NCBI GenBank assembly: GCA_963970005.1
Contig: CAXAMN010022006.1
Location: 323,109-387,108 of the forward strand
Direction of reading: 5' to 3'
Source of the DNA: Durusdinium trenchii
Lineage: Eukaryota; Sar; Dinophyceae; Suessiales; Symbiodiniaceae
DNA length: 64,000 bases
Shown here: piece by piece, positions 52,454 to 63,921 of the stretch
Layout of the letters: every line of letters starts with the position of its first letter
Numbering within the stretch: the stretch's first letter is position 1
Translations under genes and position numbers: made by a program
Notes under the pieces: model-generated
What the model was told of the DNA's origin: nothing
The model's database searches: none
What the model saw: the letters and a program-made list of their open reading frames with translations, nothing else

Positions 52454-54154
52454 TCAGAAATGACGGTTGAAATCCCAAACAGCAGGTGAAAGTCTATGAC
52501 TGGCCTCGGCTGCAGGCTCGGCAATGCTCTGGTCTGCAGGTTCCAAAAAGATATCGGTGTCATCGTTGCCTAGCAGGCACTTCCACAAAACAGGCTCCGC
52601 AGCTCGACGGAGGATGTTCCACACCCAAGTCTCTTCGTGACAGGGCTGCAATATGAGCATGACAGCGCTGGCAGGATTCTGTGACAGGTGCGGATTGGGA
52701 GCCAGCTGGTACTTTGCATTGTCAACCGAAGATGAAGCAATACACGCCAGCCTGCCTCGCGGGAGCAGGCTTTCCAAGGAGGGAGCATCCTGTTCGAGGT
52801 TTCCTGCAAGAGTCTGTAGTACGACCCCGGCATGTGGTCTGCGGCTGCATGGGCCAGAGCAAGTCCGTCTGGACGGAGGATGACTTTCACAACATCTTGC
52901 ACGCCACCGATCCGCAAGGACCATTTTGCTCTGTCTCGCTCATGACGCATGACCGCATGCAGCAGCGCTTTCAACCTGATGCTTCACACAGTGTGGGCAG
53001 TTTTGACTTCTGTAGAAAAGCAAGTCAATGAGAACCTCCTTTTTTGCGCCTAGGGTCCCGCAGGGAGCCCTTGCCACTAGTCGAAATTTCTTGAAATGAA
53101 ATGAAATAGCTATTAAAGGTTCTTACTCTTTTTGGGGGCGAGGGGGCGCTTAGTGTTGAGGAACAGGGTGCAACCACTCTGTCTGCACTCAAGCTGCGAG
53201 CTTGTGAGGAGGTGCTTGACGCGCAGCTGCGCAGGTGGTATTAGACAATCCTCGATGATGTAGCTGGCGAAACTTGGGCCAAAGATATCGTCTTTGTCGA
53301 CTTCTTGGAAGGTTGCCAAGGGAGCCCAGGCAAGGCTGCGCAGCAGTGTGTGAGGATTCTGCCGAAATTGAATCACAGACAATATTGCCTTCTTTGCAGG
53401 GAGAATCCGTTTCCGAAATCTGGCTGGAAGGTCCTGCTATCGCGAAGTCATCTCCGAAAAAATAGATCACAGGCACAGCTCTTAAGTGGCTACGTCACAG
53501 GAGCCAAGTGTGCAAGTTTGAAGAAACCCGGTGTTGTCAAATGATACAAGGGACAGAAGGTTCAACATTTTTTTGATTTGCAATTACCACACTCTCCTGC
53601 GCCAGCAGCGCGGCCGCGGCTGTATGCAAGGCTTCGAGCATGTCCACGGTGAGATCATGGAGATGGCTGCAGTCCGCTTGCGCCTCACGTCCGTGTCTGT
53701 TCATGCATTAGAATCTTCAGAATCATCATGAAAACTATGTATAAGAAAACAACACCCAATCTTGACCGGCAGCCAAGGCGAATGTGCGCAGGGTTTAGGG
53801 GTCTATCTAGGCAAAGGTGACATACCAGGTGCATTTCTTACTGGTGCATAAAGTGACGCACACATGTGGTACACCTCTCTTCACGGTTGTTTGTCGAGGC
53901 GCTGGCACTTCAGCAGTCACTGCTGCTTTGTGAAAATGCCCAGAATGCCGTGGCCCAGTCCAAGCAAAGAGCCGCGCTTCACCCCTGCGTGTGGGCAGCA
54001 GGTCTGGATGTGGAAACTGGCTAACCACATAAGGCACGCTTTCGGAGCCTCGACCGAACCCGTCTCCAGTTAGTGGCGCGCTCCGCCAAATAGCTCCCTC
54101 TCGCCAGCTTCCGTGATACTCGATTGTCTGCGCGTTGGAGTTAAGGACAAGCAT
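52454..54154 (-). CDS. Upstream exons, probably of the helicase gene
   Basis: Three exon-like frames: 54154-53807 (YVVSQFPHPDLLPTRRGEAR), 53382-53113 (LLRSLAWAPLATFQEVDKDD; FGPSFASYIIEDC) and 52924-52454 (VVLQTLAGNLEQDAPSLESL; WVWNILRRAAEPVLWKCLLG). The last runs to within 133 bases of the helicase Walker A exon. Each is free of stops and more protein-like than its surroundings. No domain recognised; assignment to the helicase gene rests on strand and order. The introner-like motif lies at 53053-53072 between two of them. Confidence 0.35.
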
Positions 54155-54179
54155 GGCGCGGTCGCACCCAACAGTGTGG

Positions 54180-55190
54180 TGGTTTAGAATGCCATGTTAT
54201 GAGCATACCTCGGGGTCCCGCAGGGAGCCCCCTTTTAGCTGGATGATGTGAAACAGCCTTTCTTGGACTTGTGTCAGAACTACCTGTGAAGTGGCATGGA
54301 ACTTTGTGTTTGAGCACTGCCTCGCAACACACGCAGCTTTTCTTGCACAGCTTCGTCAGAAAGGGTGCGGTCCACAATTGAAAGCAAGAACCAGTGAACT
54401 CTTAGTCGGAAAAGAAACACCTTGAGGTCACAATGTGCCACTGGCCCACGTGTCGCACATTGCAGGAAAAAACATTTCTGTTTTTTTGCGTCAGCATGAG
54501 CTTGAAAACTCCAGCGCCAGGCACCGAGCCTTACCATCACGTCGCCCCCGCCCGGAGATGAAGACGTGCGAGAAGTCCTCCGAACACATCTGTCGGACGT
54601 TTCTCATAGAGTGTCATGTTGGGAATGGGCGCACGCCTCGCTGGCAGGTGGGGAGTGGGGAGTCATTCCAGAACATCGGACAGAAACTCGAACTCACAGT
54701 ATCCGGCAGGAAGGCACATGATCTCCTATAGCTGGAGGTCGTGGTCATTGACATCCTTGGCTGCACAAGCAAGGGAGGGTCTTTGCGGTGCCAAGAAGGT
54801 TGTATTTGTACAGGTTAGTCCAGCGCCAAGAGCCCTGTTAAACCTTCATCAGAACGGGTGGGGAGTGATTCCAAAACAGTCGCACACCAAAACAATCATT
54901 GACACAGGGTCTTTGCGGTACTAAGAAGTTCACCAGGTGCCATGTTAGTAATGAGCGTGCCTCGGGGTCCCGCAGTTAGCTGGATGAGGTGAAAAGGCCT
55001 TTCTGGCAGCACTTTGTTAAACCTTCTTCAGAACGGGTGGGGCACCAAAACAATCATTGACATAGGTTTTTTGCGTTACTAAGAAGTTCAGAGGGTGCTA
55101 TGTTAGTAATGAGCATGCCTCGGGGTCCCGCAGGGAGCCCCTGTTAGGTGGATGAGGTGAATAAAGGCGTTTCTGGCAGCACTTTGTTAA
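54180..55190. repeat. Interspersed repeat cluster
   Basis: Three or more copies of a 150-250 bp unit: TGTTAGTAATGAGCATGCCT, CGGGGTCCCGCAGGGAGCCC, TTAG(C/G)TGGATGAGGTGAA, GGCAGCACTTTGTTAAAC, CCAAAACAATCATTGACA and GGTCTTTGCGGTACTAAGAA. A rearranged relative lies at 34030-34420. Confidence 0.75.
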
Positions 55191-55214
55191 ACGTATGCGT
55201 CTGTGTGTGTCGGC

Positions 55215-55360
55215 TGCGTGCATGTGCTGTGGAGAAACCGGCAAACATTATGCTGGAAGGTCTTGTGAGACGCTTGTGGGGCGTTGTTGTGGGACACCCT
55301 TGTGGGGCACTCTTGCAAGACACTCTTATGGGGGGCTCTTGTAGGACACCCTTCTGGGCA
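55215..55360. repeat. (G)GACAC(T/C)CTTGTGGGGC tandem repeat
   Basis: Six imperfect units of about 23 bp (GACACCCTTGTGGGGC, AGACACTCTTATGGGG, AGGACACCCTTCTGGG). Frames crossing it are repeat translations. Confidence 0.75.
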
Positions 55361-56350
55361 TACGTGACAAACCCCGCGTACCAGCGACAGGCCGCGTTTA
55401 CACACGCATGTTTTCCATTCCCCAAAGGCACGGATCCACGCAAATACACTTTCCACCGAGGCCGGGTAAAACCGCATGGCACAGCGGCATCACGGACGCA
55501 ATTGGAAGAGTCCTGCACCTGTCCATCACTGGCAGCAAGACAAAAACCTGAATCTAAACAGTCCAAAGTTGAACATGCAAAAACAATGGAAAAATATGTC
55601 GAATGCCACACCACGGGGCTCTTGGGTTCTCTCTTGGGTTCAGTCTTGGGTGGAGTTTGCCGTCCTCCACCACGGCCCCGTCCTCGCCCTCTCCCAACCC
55701 CGGATCGCCTTGCACTTGCAAACTACACATAATTCTATGGGCGATGTCAAGACTAACTCCACTACTCATGGTGCCACTGCAGCACCAAGGACCCAAGCTG
55801 AAACTTTTGATCCGAAGCTTCAAAACAATGTTTCTGCAAGGTGGTTGCTTCATTTGGAGGTTCACCAGTCGAACTGGCAAAACACGCGGCTCATTACTAC
55901 CAGTCAGTTTGTTATTGACCTTCTCATTGAAGAACTGTGTCCAAACATGATCGAAGTGTACGTGACATTGAGATCGCCAAAGCGAGTGCTGTTAACTCGC
56001 GCTGCAGTGAAGACTGATGGATTGATCGGCCGATCCGTTTTTCCAGCGCCGCCCCAAACCAAGACTACCATCATACCAGGGACTTGTCATTTGCCCCTTT
56101 ACATATACCCGTGTGTACTCCAGGGGGACCTGGACTCCTAGAAAAAAGTAAAGATTTCCTAGGAAAATTTAATTCGCGAGATTTATTAAGTCCTGTTGGC
56201 CAGGTCCATGCTTCAAAATTTAGGTTCTATAAAATCCTATCACTGGGACATTAAACTCCCTGGGGAAACACTCGTAGATCTTGGCGGATTCCTGGTCACG
56301 TCCTCCCCGGGGATTGGGGCACCATAGATTTATGAATTCCTTACGCCCAC
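55361..56350. other. No supported gene (55.4-56.4 kb)
   Basis: A plus-strand frame of 221 codons (55476-56141) has no recognisable domain, and part of it is low-complexity. At 56180-56240 are GTCCTGTTGGCCAGGTCCATG and TATAAAATCCTATCACT, copies of motifs repeated at 57.4-58.7 kb. Confidence 0.4.
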
Positions 56351-58490
56351 CAAAACACTAACAATTCCACACAGAAAAATATAAGAAAAGCTGTCTTGTC
56401 CATCCATGGAAATCCATCGCAGAGCATGCAGAGCTGACTTTTTCCGGCATGCTCATGCAGTGTCGTTCATCATCCGAGATCCTTTGGGGATCTCGGACAG
56501 CAGCTTGAAAAAACCATGCTTTCTTGCAGGCTTCTCCATCAAAGCGCGCTTGATGTCCTCCAGGTACTTGAAGATCAGCGCTGACCTGTCGCCCTTCTTC
56601 GCATGACCAAAGTAGCTCGAGAAGAACTCTGGTGATCTCTTCACTGTGTCCTCCCAAGCCACTCCTGTGCTTTTCACATTGCCATGCTCGTCGAAGATGT
56701 TCTGCAGGGGAAAGCTTGGCTTAACCTGTACAGATTCAGCAAATCCTCCATGCAACGCTGAATGTTGCGACCTCCAGCTTTGCTTGCACCAAACGACGAA
56801 GGCATGAACTGGAAAGCCTTGCTTTGCGCAGCGACCTCATCGGCATCGGTGGTCTGCTGCGTTCTCTTTCTGCCTGGTTTCTTCTCGCCGCTGAGGATCA
56901 TGTCCATTAATTCTGAGCTGCCCTGAGCATGGCGATCTTGTCATCATCACTCAACGCCACACGCATTCCATCCAAGCCAGCCAAACATTCCTTGACCGTG
57001 AGCTTTGCGATGAACCTGCTTTGGTTGACCAGCATGCACCCAGAAAAGGAATTGCATCCGTACCACTCCTCCTCCTCCTCCTCCTCGAAGTCTGCAATGC
57101 GCCGGAGCGGCACCATGCGGATTTTGGCCACTGCTTCAAAGGGAACAGGAAAGCTGGTGAGTCTACATCCCTGCTTCCCAAAGCGGAACACACTCAAAGC
57201 ACACCCCAATGTGACTTTTCGTCCCTTTCCACTGGTGGCGTACAACATGATGGAACCCACCTCCAACGAGACCTTTGTTGGAGCCGGGAGGGCCGCATTC
57301 ATATTCTTCCACGCAGCCACCCTGGACGTGCGGGAAGCCGAAACTCCTGCTATCCGCCTCATGACCTTAGCACAGAGTGAAATGAAATATGTGATATATG
57401 TGAAGCTTATAAAATCCTGAAATTTGATAAAGCGTACAAAATGTGACGTTTATAAAATCTTGCGCGCGCTCAACATCCAAGCCACTGAGCACTCATGTTC
57501 GGCAATTTGATGCCATGACAGATTGTCGGATCGAACCCTGGACCCACGATGGTTCTTCAACCAAGCCTTGTCAGCAGGCACTCTCAAATTGCACAACAGC
57601 TGCCACATTGGACCCCACAACGGTTCTATGTCCTGGTGAGCCACACCTCCAGAGACAATGTCGAAGAATTCCGAAAGTGTCCGACAACTGCCAACCCTTC
57701 CAAGCATGGATTTGGAAGAATCAGACTGCGCTGCATCCTCCGGGATCTCAAAAGTGCTTGAAGGTCTTTACTCCCTGGGGCAGCATCTTCCTGTGGCGGA
57801 TCTGAATGCTTCACCTCATTGTCTTCATCTTGGATCCTCTTCTCCATGTCCTGGATGCGTCGCAGCATCTCCAAGCATTGATCCGTTGATTCAGACTGGG
57901 CTATTGGTGGCACAATGTCCTCATCATTTCCGTCAAAGTCTTGGAAGTGGTCGCCGCCATCTTCACAGTCATCTTCACTCAGGTTACCTCCAGCAAGAGT
58001 CCACACAACAATGGAACACCTACAAAACAAAGGCGTCGAGATCTTCGCTAATTACAAAATCCTGTTTGTTCTGTTAAAAGTGGTATCCAATTATAAAATC
58101 CTGTTCCTAGCAGTGCTGTGTCACGTCCAACATACAACTTTAGGCATTGAGCCAGCCTTCTTCTGCCAGCCTTCTTTACAGTGATTGTCATGACTGTACA
58201 GGACAACATAGCATGGCCCAATGCCTGATGATTCAGCACGATCTTTCTGGCTGCAGGTCTGACACAGAGAGTTTGCTAGTGGAGGCCTTCGCTCTTAGGT
58301 TGGAGGCCAGTCCTCTTCACCGTCCGAAAAAAACGAATATCAGCACCGCCCTGCCCCCCCCAACTTTAGCCGTCTGGTTTGCCAGTATACATTTATAAAA
58401 TCCTAAAACAAGGTATTGTTCCAGGAATCTGCAATGGAATCACCACTAGGACTTTATTAAAAAACATACTTTTATAAAATCCTGTTTGAT
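56224..58490 (-). repeat. Recurrent CAGGATTTTATAA motif
   Basis: On the minus strand (C/T)AGGATTTTATAA or close variants occur near 56235, 57413, 57456, 58060, 58098, 58401 and 58480, that is, between the exon-like frames of the unknown gene. The plus-strand form is TTATAAAATCCTG. A second motif, GTCCTG(C/T)TTGCCAGGTCCATG, occurs near 56190 and 58522. Confidence 0.65.
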
Positions 58491-59082
58491 GAAATCATGT
58501 TACGAATATGAAACAGTTATGAAGTCCTGCTTGCCAGGTCCATGTGCCATGGTAGGGGGGCCTATTGTTTTTATATATAGTTGTGGCCCAGGTCCAGGAA
58601 AAAATAGTTGGATTCCAGACGGGTATTTTACATGGATTTCAAAACAGCACTACAGTCGTCTAGTTATGCTACCAGGAATTCAAATCGAGCCTTGAGTGCG
58701 TAGTGTTTCTCGCAATCTGCAGAAAAGACTTTGGCATTCTCATGTGCCATAGCCAATTCTTTGGAAATGTGGGCTTTCAGCTCCGGGTACTCACAAAAGG
58801 TTGCAGCTTGTCGCGAAGCGAAGCCGGCGATCTTGATTTCGGCACATTGAAGACTTGAAGCCTATCGATCCAAACGCTCAGTTTGAAGACACCCTCATCT
58901 GCCGTGTGCTCACCATCCATTTGAGCTTTGAAAGTCATGGTCATCAACATCGTCAAGCACTGCACGCAATCCACCACTATGTGAAGTGTAAAGGGATTGT
59001 CAGACCATACTGGCGCTAGCTTCATCAAAACTTCACGGATCACCTCACGCTCATAGTTGGACCGATGGACCAGTTGTTCCAT
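56453..59082 (-). CDS. Multi-exon gene of unknown function
   Basis: Six protein-like frames follow each other on the minus strand: 59082-58777 (REVLMKLAPVWSDNPFTLHI; VFKLSVWIDRLQVFNVPKSR), 58000-57780 (acidic, CLEMLRRIQDMEKRIQDEDN, coiled coil), 57707-57455, 57362-56925 (KGRKVTLGCALSVFRFGKQG; DFEEEEEEEWYG), 56907-56730 (basic GEKKPGRKRTQQTTDADEV) and 56710-56453 (RSPEFFSSYFGHAKKGDRSA; LIFKYLEDIKRALMEKPARK). I do not recognise the family and cannot fix the junctions. Several frames end at CAGGATTTTATAA-like sequence, so this motif may be an intron border with a GA donor. The acidic, coiled-coil and basic parts suggest a nuclear or regulatory protein, but this is only composition. Confidence 0.4.
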
Positions 59083-59099
59083 GCCATACCTAGAGGTTC

Positions 59100-61000
59100 A
59101 TTTGCACTTAAAAACGGAGGACGTAGGACGTATGGCCATATGACCTCCAAAAAGGCCTGTGACCATGAAATCGCCGTATGACCTCGAAACAGGCCTCCAG
59201 CGACAAAAATTGCCTTACGCTGGCTACCTCCACAGTGATGCTTATAAAAATGCCTTGCGAGGAGGCAGCGAGAAAAGCGCCCGCTACAGCCCACCAGATT
59301 CTGCGAGCCTGCGCAGTCAAAATGCACGTCGAAGATCTCGAGAGGCACGAATGTATCGTAAATGGCAACTATAGTTGCACTTCATGCAAATGGGTCCCGA
59401 AAAATGCAAGCGAAGGGGAATGCCTCAACTGCGTGCGATATCTGAGGAATGTCTATTTCATTCAATGGCGCAACGCTACGTAGCTGAAATATTGAGATGT
59501 GGTCTTTAATTTAGCCACACACAAGTTTGATTGACGCGCCAAATCTGGCCTGTGGATAGGCGGGTGGAGCGGGGTCCGCGCAAGAGAGAGACGGTTAGAT
59601 GTATATTCCGGCGAGGCTTGCGCTAGATTTCACTCATACTTTCATGAAACTCAAGAAAAAAGTTTGCCGTGCGAAAGCGTGAAAAGGCCGTGAAAAAAAC
59701 GCTCTTGGCCATGAAAACGGCGTGCGAAACGTGAAAATGAAAAATCGCAATCTGCATTTATCCGGCGTTCTTTTAATGAATCGTTTAGAGTTTATTTGTG
59801 ATTTCGCTTCCATAGAAGCCTTTTACTGTGTGGCGTAGAAGCCCAATAGGTGGTGGCAGCGCTGCCGTTTCATCAAAAATGTGACCCGAACATGAAAAAC
59901 GTCACGTGTGCCATGGTTTGACTGGAGGTTCTGTGTTTCATGATCTTTGCAACCCAAGCCCTAGCTGGAAGGAAAAAGCGCGATGAATTGCAGCTGGCTA
60001 TACAGTTGGCAGCGGGGCTTCAAGAAAATCAGCTGGTGTACACATGATTGCACGGCAAAGAGAAAAAAACAGCTAACAGTGTCAAAGCCATTGGCGTGAA
60101 CCGCGTGAAAATCCAGGATGGCCGCGCAAACCGTGACCGTCCAGGCCGTGGCCGTGTAACCGTGCAAATCCAGGCTGTGGCGTGTAAACCGTGCAAATCA
60201 AGGCTGTGGCCGTGAAAACAGGGTATGTCCTTGATTTTTTGAAAACTAGGTCGGGACGGCTATGTCCTTCTAAAAGGTGGTCGGATGAACCCCTAGGTAG
60301 AACCCTGCCATGCACTTCGACAAAGATAGAAGCTCAGGGTAGTGGACCTCCTCAACCGCCAAAGAATGCTGCGTGGCAAACAGGGGAAAAATGGTGGAAG
60401 TCTTGGAACGCTATGCCCCCCAAATGGCTGAAGACGAAAAGACAATTTGCTTCACTGTTCGTTCGGTTTGCAAGGACTGTGGACTGTGAGTAGTTACAAT
60501 CCGAACTTGGCACGACGACTGACACCTGGTAAGCAGTTTGTTGAGCTTAAACACTGTCACAGCTATCCACTGCTTCGATTTCTTTGAGATATTTATGGTA
60601 CCACCATCAAGCTCAAACAAGCAACACCTCAACAATCACACACGGGTGATTTTCACAGCGGCTCCGGGCATAGCATCAGCCTAACATCCCTGACTAGGAC
60701 CAAAAGCAGTCAAGGCTAAGCTTGGCGCCCCCTAACTCCATCCATCCAACACACGATCACCCTGTCAGCCGCCCCCTAACTCCAAACATTGCACTTTTTC
60801 GAGGAATTCTCCTTTAGGTCCGAGGGTCCGAGGGTATAGAACTCTTAGGCTCCAGCAACTACTTAGAGGGGCGCATGGTTATGACACATGCCATAAACGT
60901 GGTCACAGGTAGACAATGGATCTGTATATCTATCTAGCTCTGCCTGTAGCACTATCAGCCTAACCACGTGCCCCTCTCAGTATGCCGGGTCTAAGCAGAT
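59100..61000. other. No supported gene (59.1-61.0 kb), repeats of GCCGTGAAAA and CCGTGCAAATCCAGG
   Basis: 59085-59200 has a short duplicated block (AAAAGGCCTGTGACC / GAAACAGGCCTCC, with CGTATG(A/G)CC). 59655-59740 and 60085-60215 are tandem-like series of CGTGAAAA and GGCCGTG, CCGTGCAAATC(A/C)AGGCTGTGG. No gene is supported. Confidence 0.5.
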
Positions 61001-61018
61001 CTTTCCACACACAGGTGA

Positions 61019-61541
61019 TTACGCCGGGCGCTCCACGCGAGGCTTCTTGGCCACAGGACCATGCTCGAGTGGGGCCTCCGGCTGCTTGACCTGCCAATAC
61101 CTGACATCTTCCAGCTCGAACACGACCATGGGCACTTCGTCCGTCAGCTTGAGAAGCTTCATGTACTGAGCCTGAAAAATTAAAACGCGACGCGCATCGC
61201 TGCATGTACAAGTCACGCATGAGGGTTTGTGCGCATCATTGCGATCAAGGGGCCTGAACCTCACCAAAGGGCACGCTTGGTAGCAGCTTGCCCGGGGGAA
61301 TCGCGGCCAGCATCGAGGTAATCGATTCATATCGATGCACTGCCTTCACGCGAGCCTGCACAAATGCATTGGGGCGGTACCACCAAAATTTGATCCAATG
61401 TCCTGGGCTCACTGTCATGAGCTTGCTTGTTCCACTGAGCTGCTTGCGAGCTTCGAAAACCTTGTTGCCAGCAGCAATCTCCTTGGCGAAGGCGCGTTTG
61501 AGAGTTAGGGTCAAGAAAGCTGGAGCGGGCACCTCCGCCAT
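61019..61541 (-). CDS. ASCH-domain protein (two exons)
   Basis: Exon 1 61541-61260 and exon 2 61171-61019 join in phase to 144 aa. The junction is GGTGAG|GTTCAGG ... TTTTCAG|GCTCAG, an 88-bp GT-AG intron with the G-after-AG context. The start ATG 61541 gives MAEVPAPAFLTLTLKRAFAK. The residues LTLKRAFAKEIAAGNKVFEA then RKQ, and WIKFWWYRPNAFVQARVKAV, fit the ASCH fold: a first strand and helix with G-x-K-x-x-E-x-R, then a barrel strand. The second exon supplies MVVFELEDVRYW, the last strand, and a basic tail AKKPRVERPA like a nuclear signal. ASCH domains bind RNA or modified nucleosides; some deaminate N4-acetylcytidine, but that activity cannot be inferred here. An introner-like motif lies just upstream (61575-61593). 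Confidence 0.7.
61172..61259 (-). other. Intron of the ASCH gene
   Basis: 88 bp, GT donor and TTTTTCAG|G acceptor. It keeps the reading phase and joins VPFGE to AQYMKLLKL. Confidence 0.7.
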
Positions 61542-61911
61542 GGTCACCCGGTCCGAGGAGAAACTCGCTTGCGCGCGGTCCCGCTGGGAGCCGCTCATGC
61601 ACACACAATGGCCTTTGAGCTGAGAGGGCGGCAACATGTCGCACAAGAAACGTGGCATTTGGACAACAACATGGATTTAGAAAGCAAGGCACTGAGACAA
61701 TCATGACTTCAAGCACAGTCCCCAGTCTGCAGCTCAAGATTTGTTTCAGCCGTCCACGAGAACAAAACCTGGAGGTATAGGTCCATGGTGTCTGCTGAGC
61801 GAACAAAACAGTAACTAATGGAACCTTGCAAAGTAGAACTTGCCGTTAAAAGACTGGACGTTTGAAGACACTGTGGACCGAGTCAGTCACGGAAGGGATC
61901 GAACAAAGTCT

Positions 61912-63921
61912 TTAAATGCTTGGCGCGAAGATGCTCTTCGCTCTTTCTACGGAACTTGCTAGGGAGTTGCCCGCAAAGTGTTGGTAGTTGTACTTGACGA
62001 ACGCGAGGCCGGCAAGGACTTCGTACCACTTCAAGCTAATGAAATGAGTTGAGGTAGGCAAGTATGTAAGAAAACAGCTCCAATATCTTTCCACTGGTAT
62101 CGTGCCACTTTGGACGGGAATGCCAGCTTGCAGTGTACCTTCAGCTGCTTTCTGCCAAGCCATGAAACCCTCCACCCTCAATTTCTTCATCATCCTCTTG
62201 AAGTGCGCATGCACCTTGGAGTTTACCGCCAAGGTCACACGAGTCCAGTCCGCTTTCTGCCGGTCTCTCAGAATTCTCTTTCTGAACGTGGGCGTTTGCC
62301 TCCGGGATTTGGACCACCAGCGCAGCACACGTTTTGCTTCTACGCGAAACTCCCTGCGAGTTCGGTAGCTCCATCTTTGTAAGGTGCGATGGAGTTTGTC
62401 TGCCTTGCCTAGTTGACGGAGCAGGGACGCGATCACGACGCGGGGTGGCTTGCAAGAAAAGATCTCTTTCCAAGTGGCCGCCTCATTGACATGTGGCTGG
62501 CTCAAAAATTCTGCCAGCAGTTTCAGATGCTTTTCGCTGCATTGGCATTTCGCCTTTGCGCCGTGCGCAATCAAGAGCTGAAGAACTGGCCTCGCCTCCT
62601 GAGCAGGGGTTCCATGGGCTGGCTTTCATGCTACGATGCCAATGTCCAGAACTAACGACCGTGGTATAGATTAAATTAATAGGATTGATTTTTGTTTGTC
62701 GCGTTTGGTTTGGGCAGGTCCTCTGGCAGCTCCATGCAAACATGTGTGTCAGGGCTGAGCACTGCATCAGGCGGCGCGGGTAAGCTCAACCTTTCCATTA
62801 GATCTCGATGAGCAGCTAAGAAGGTTTGAGCATCTGCGGACTTGGCGCTGACAAGCCGGCGAAGTGCGAAGCAGTCATGTGCGGGATCCCCTGTAATCCT
62901 GAGTTTGTTCACGACTCAGAAACATGTGACATGTGTGAAATCACCTTGCTTTAAGAACTGATTAAATATAATTGCGTGTGTACAGACGCTTTGTGTCTTA
63001 GACAAGTCGCAAAGTGGGGCTTTCGTTGACACATCCACGGACAGAGGTTGCTTCGCCCTGTGGCGTGACCGCAACAGTTGCTAAGAGTGGCTTGGCCACG
63101 CTCCGATAGAGGGCGCGAAGCTTGAGCCGATGCTTTCCAAAAGAAGCCGTTGCATGGAATGCAGGGCAAGCGGTCTGCGCCGACAGTCCGGCCCTCATGC
63201 GGTGGCGGACGAGGTCGCGGAGCAAAGCTTCGAGGTCAGGACGTAGTTGCGGCCAAGTTTCGCTCTGTAGGGCTGAAGGCGGCCGCAGCAATGCTCCATC
63301 CACACCAATCCATGCATATATCACATTGGCTGCATTGCCCTTGCATCCAGCACGGATTCTGCCCGCAATCTTGTAGTGTCCATCTCCTCGAACAGCTGAA
63401 CCACTATAAGTGTGAACATGCTCTTCGATATGCTTGATGAGGCCCGGGAGGTATGAAAGCAAGGCCTCGCGAAGCATGAAGCGCAAGGACTGTAACCGTG
63501 GCACAGATTGAGTAGCCCACATTGCGCTTTCAGCCTGGTTGATATACACGGTGTTGGCCAAATACAAGTCAATGATGAAACGCTTCACCGCTGCGGCGTT
63601 GAAGGTCTCGGCGAATTTGCCGAGAATCAACTGTAGAAATCTCTCCGTGAAGAAGAGTCTAGCTGCCTTTGGCGCTTTGGCTGGGAGCACGCCTTGGAAA
63701 GTTCTTCTGATGTCGGACATTTGCACCTTAAAGAAGATGTTGCATCTGACACAACGCCACGGCCTTGTATGGAATACTTGTGGAAGGGGCAGGTCCAAGA
63801 TGAACTTACACGTATCCCTTCTGCAGGCTACCATGAGCCATCTTCTCCCGCGCGCAGGGAAATTTGAGACGCTCGGACAAACGGCCTTTTTCATCAAAGT
63901 CCCAAAATCGAGACGCGCTTC
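61912..63921 (-). CDS. Transposase-like protein of a dinoflagellate-abundant family
   Basis: Phase-compatible exons: 63921-63011, 62898-62721 and 62598-61912, about 592 codons, ending at 61912. The first exon follows CCTCAG|GAAGCG and may not be the true first. It has a Cys pair site (ACRRDTC; WRCVRC), AVRGDGHYKIAGRI and YAWIGVDGALLRPP. The second has ITGDPAHDCFALRRLVSAK and the third SGTIPVERYWSCFLTYLP with KWYEVLAGLAFVKYNYQHF. This order matches proteins I know as repeated in Symbiodiniaceae genomes; the spaced acidic residues suggest a DDE-type transposase. At FHATASFGKHRLK an Ala stands where I expect the second catalytic Asp, so this copy is probably inactive. Introns proposed: TTT|GCGACTT...CTCAG|G (GC-AG, 112 bp) and CCAGAG|GACCTG...CTCAG|G (GA-AG, 122 bp). 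Confidence 0.6.

Noticed and set aside
55476..56141. 221-codon plus ORF
   Set aside because: No domain, opposite strand to the surrounding genes, no start or splice support; part overlaps repeat motifs shared with 58 kb.
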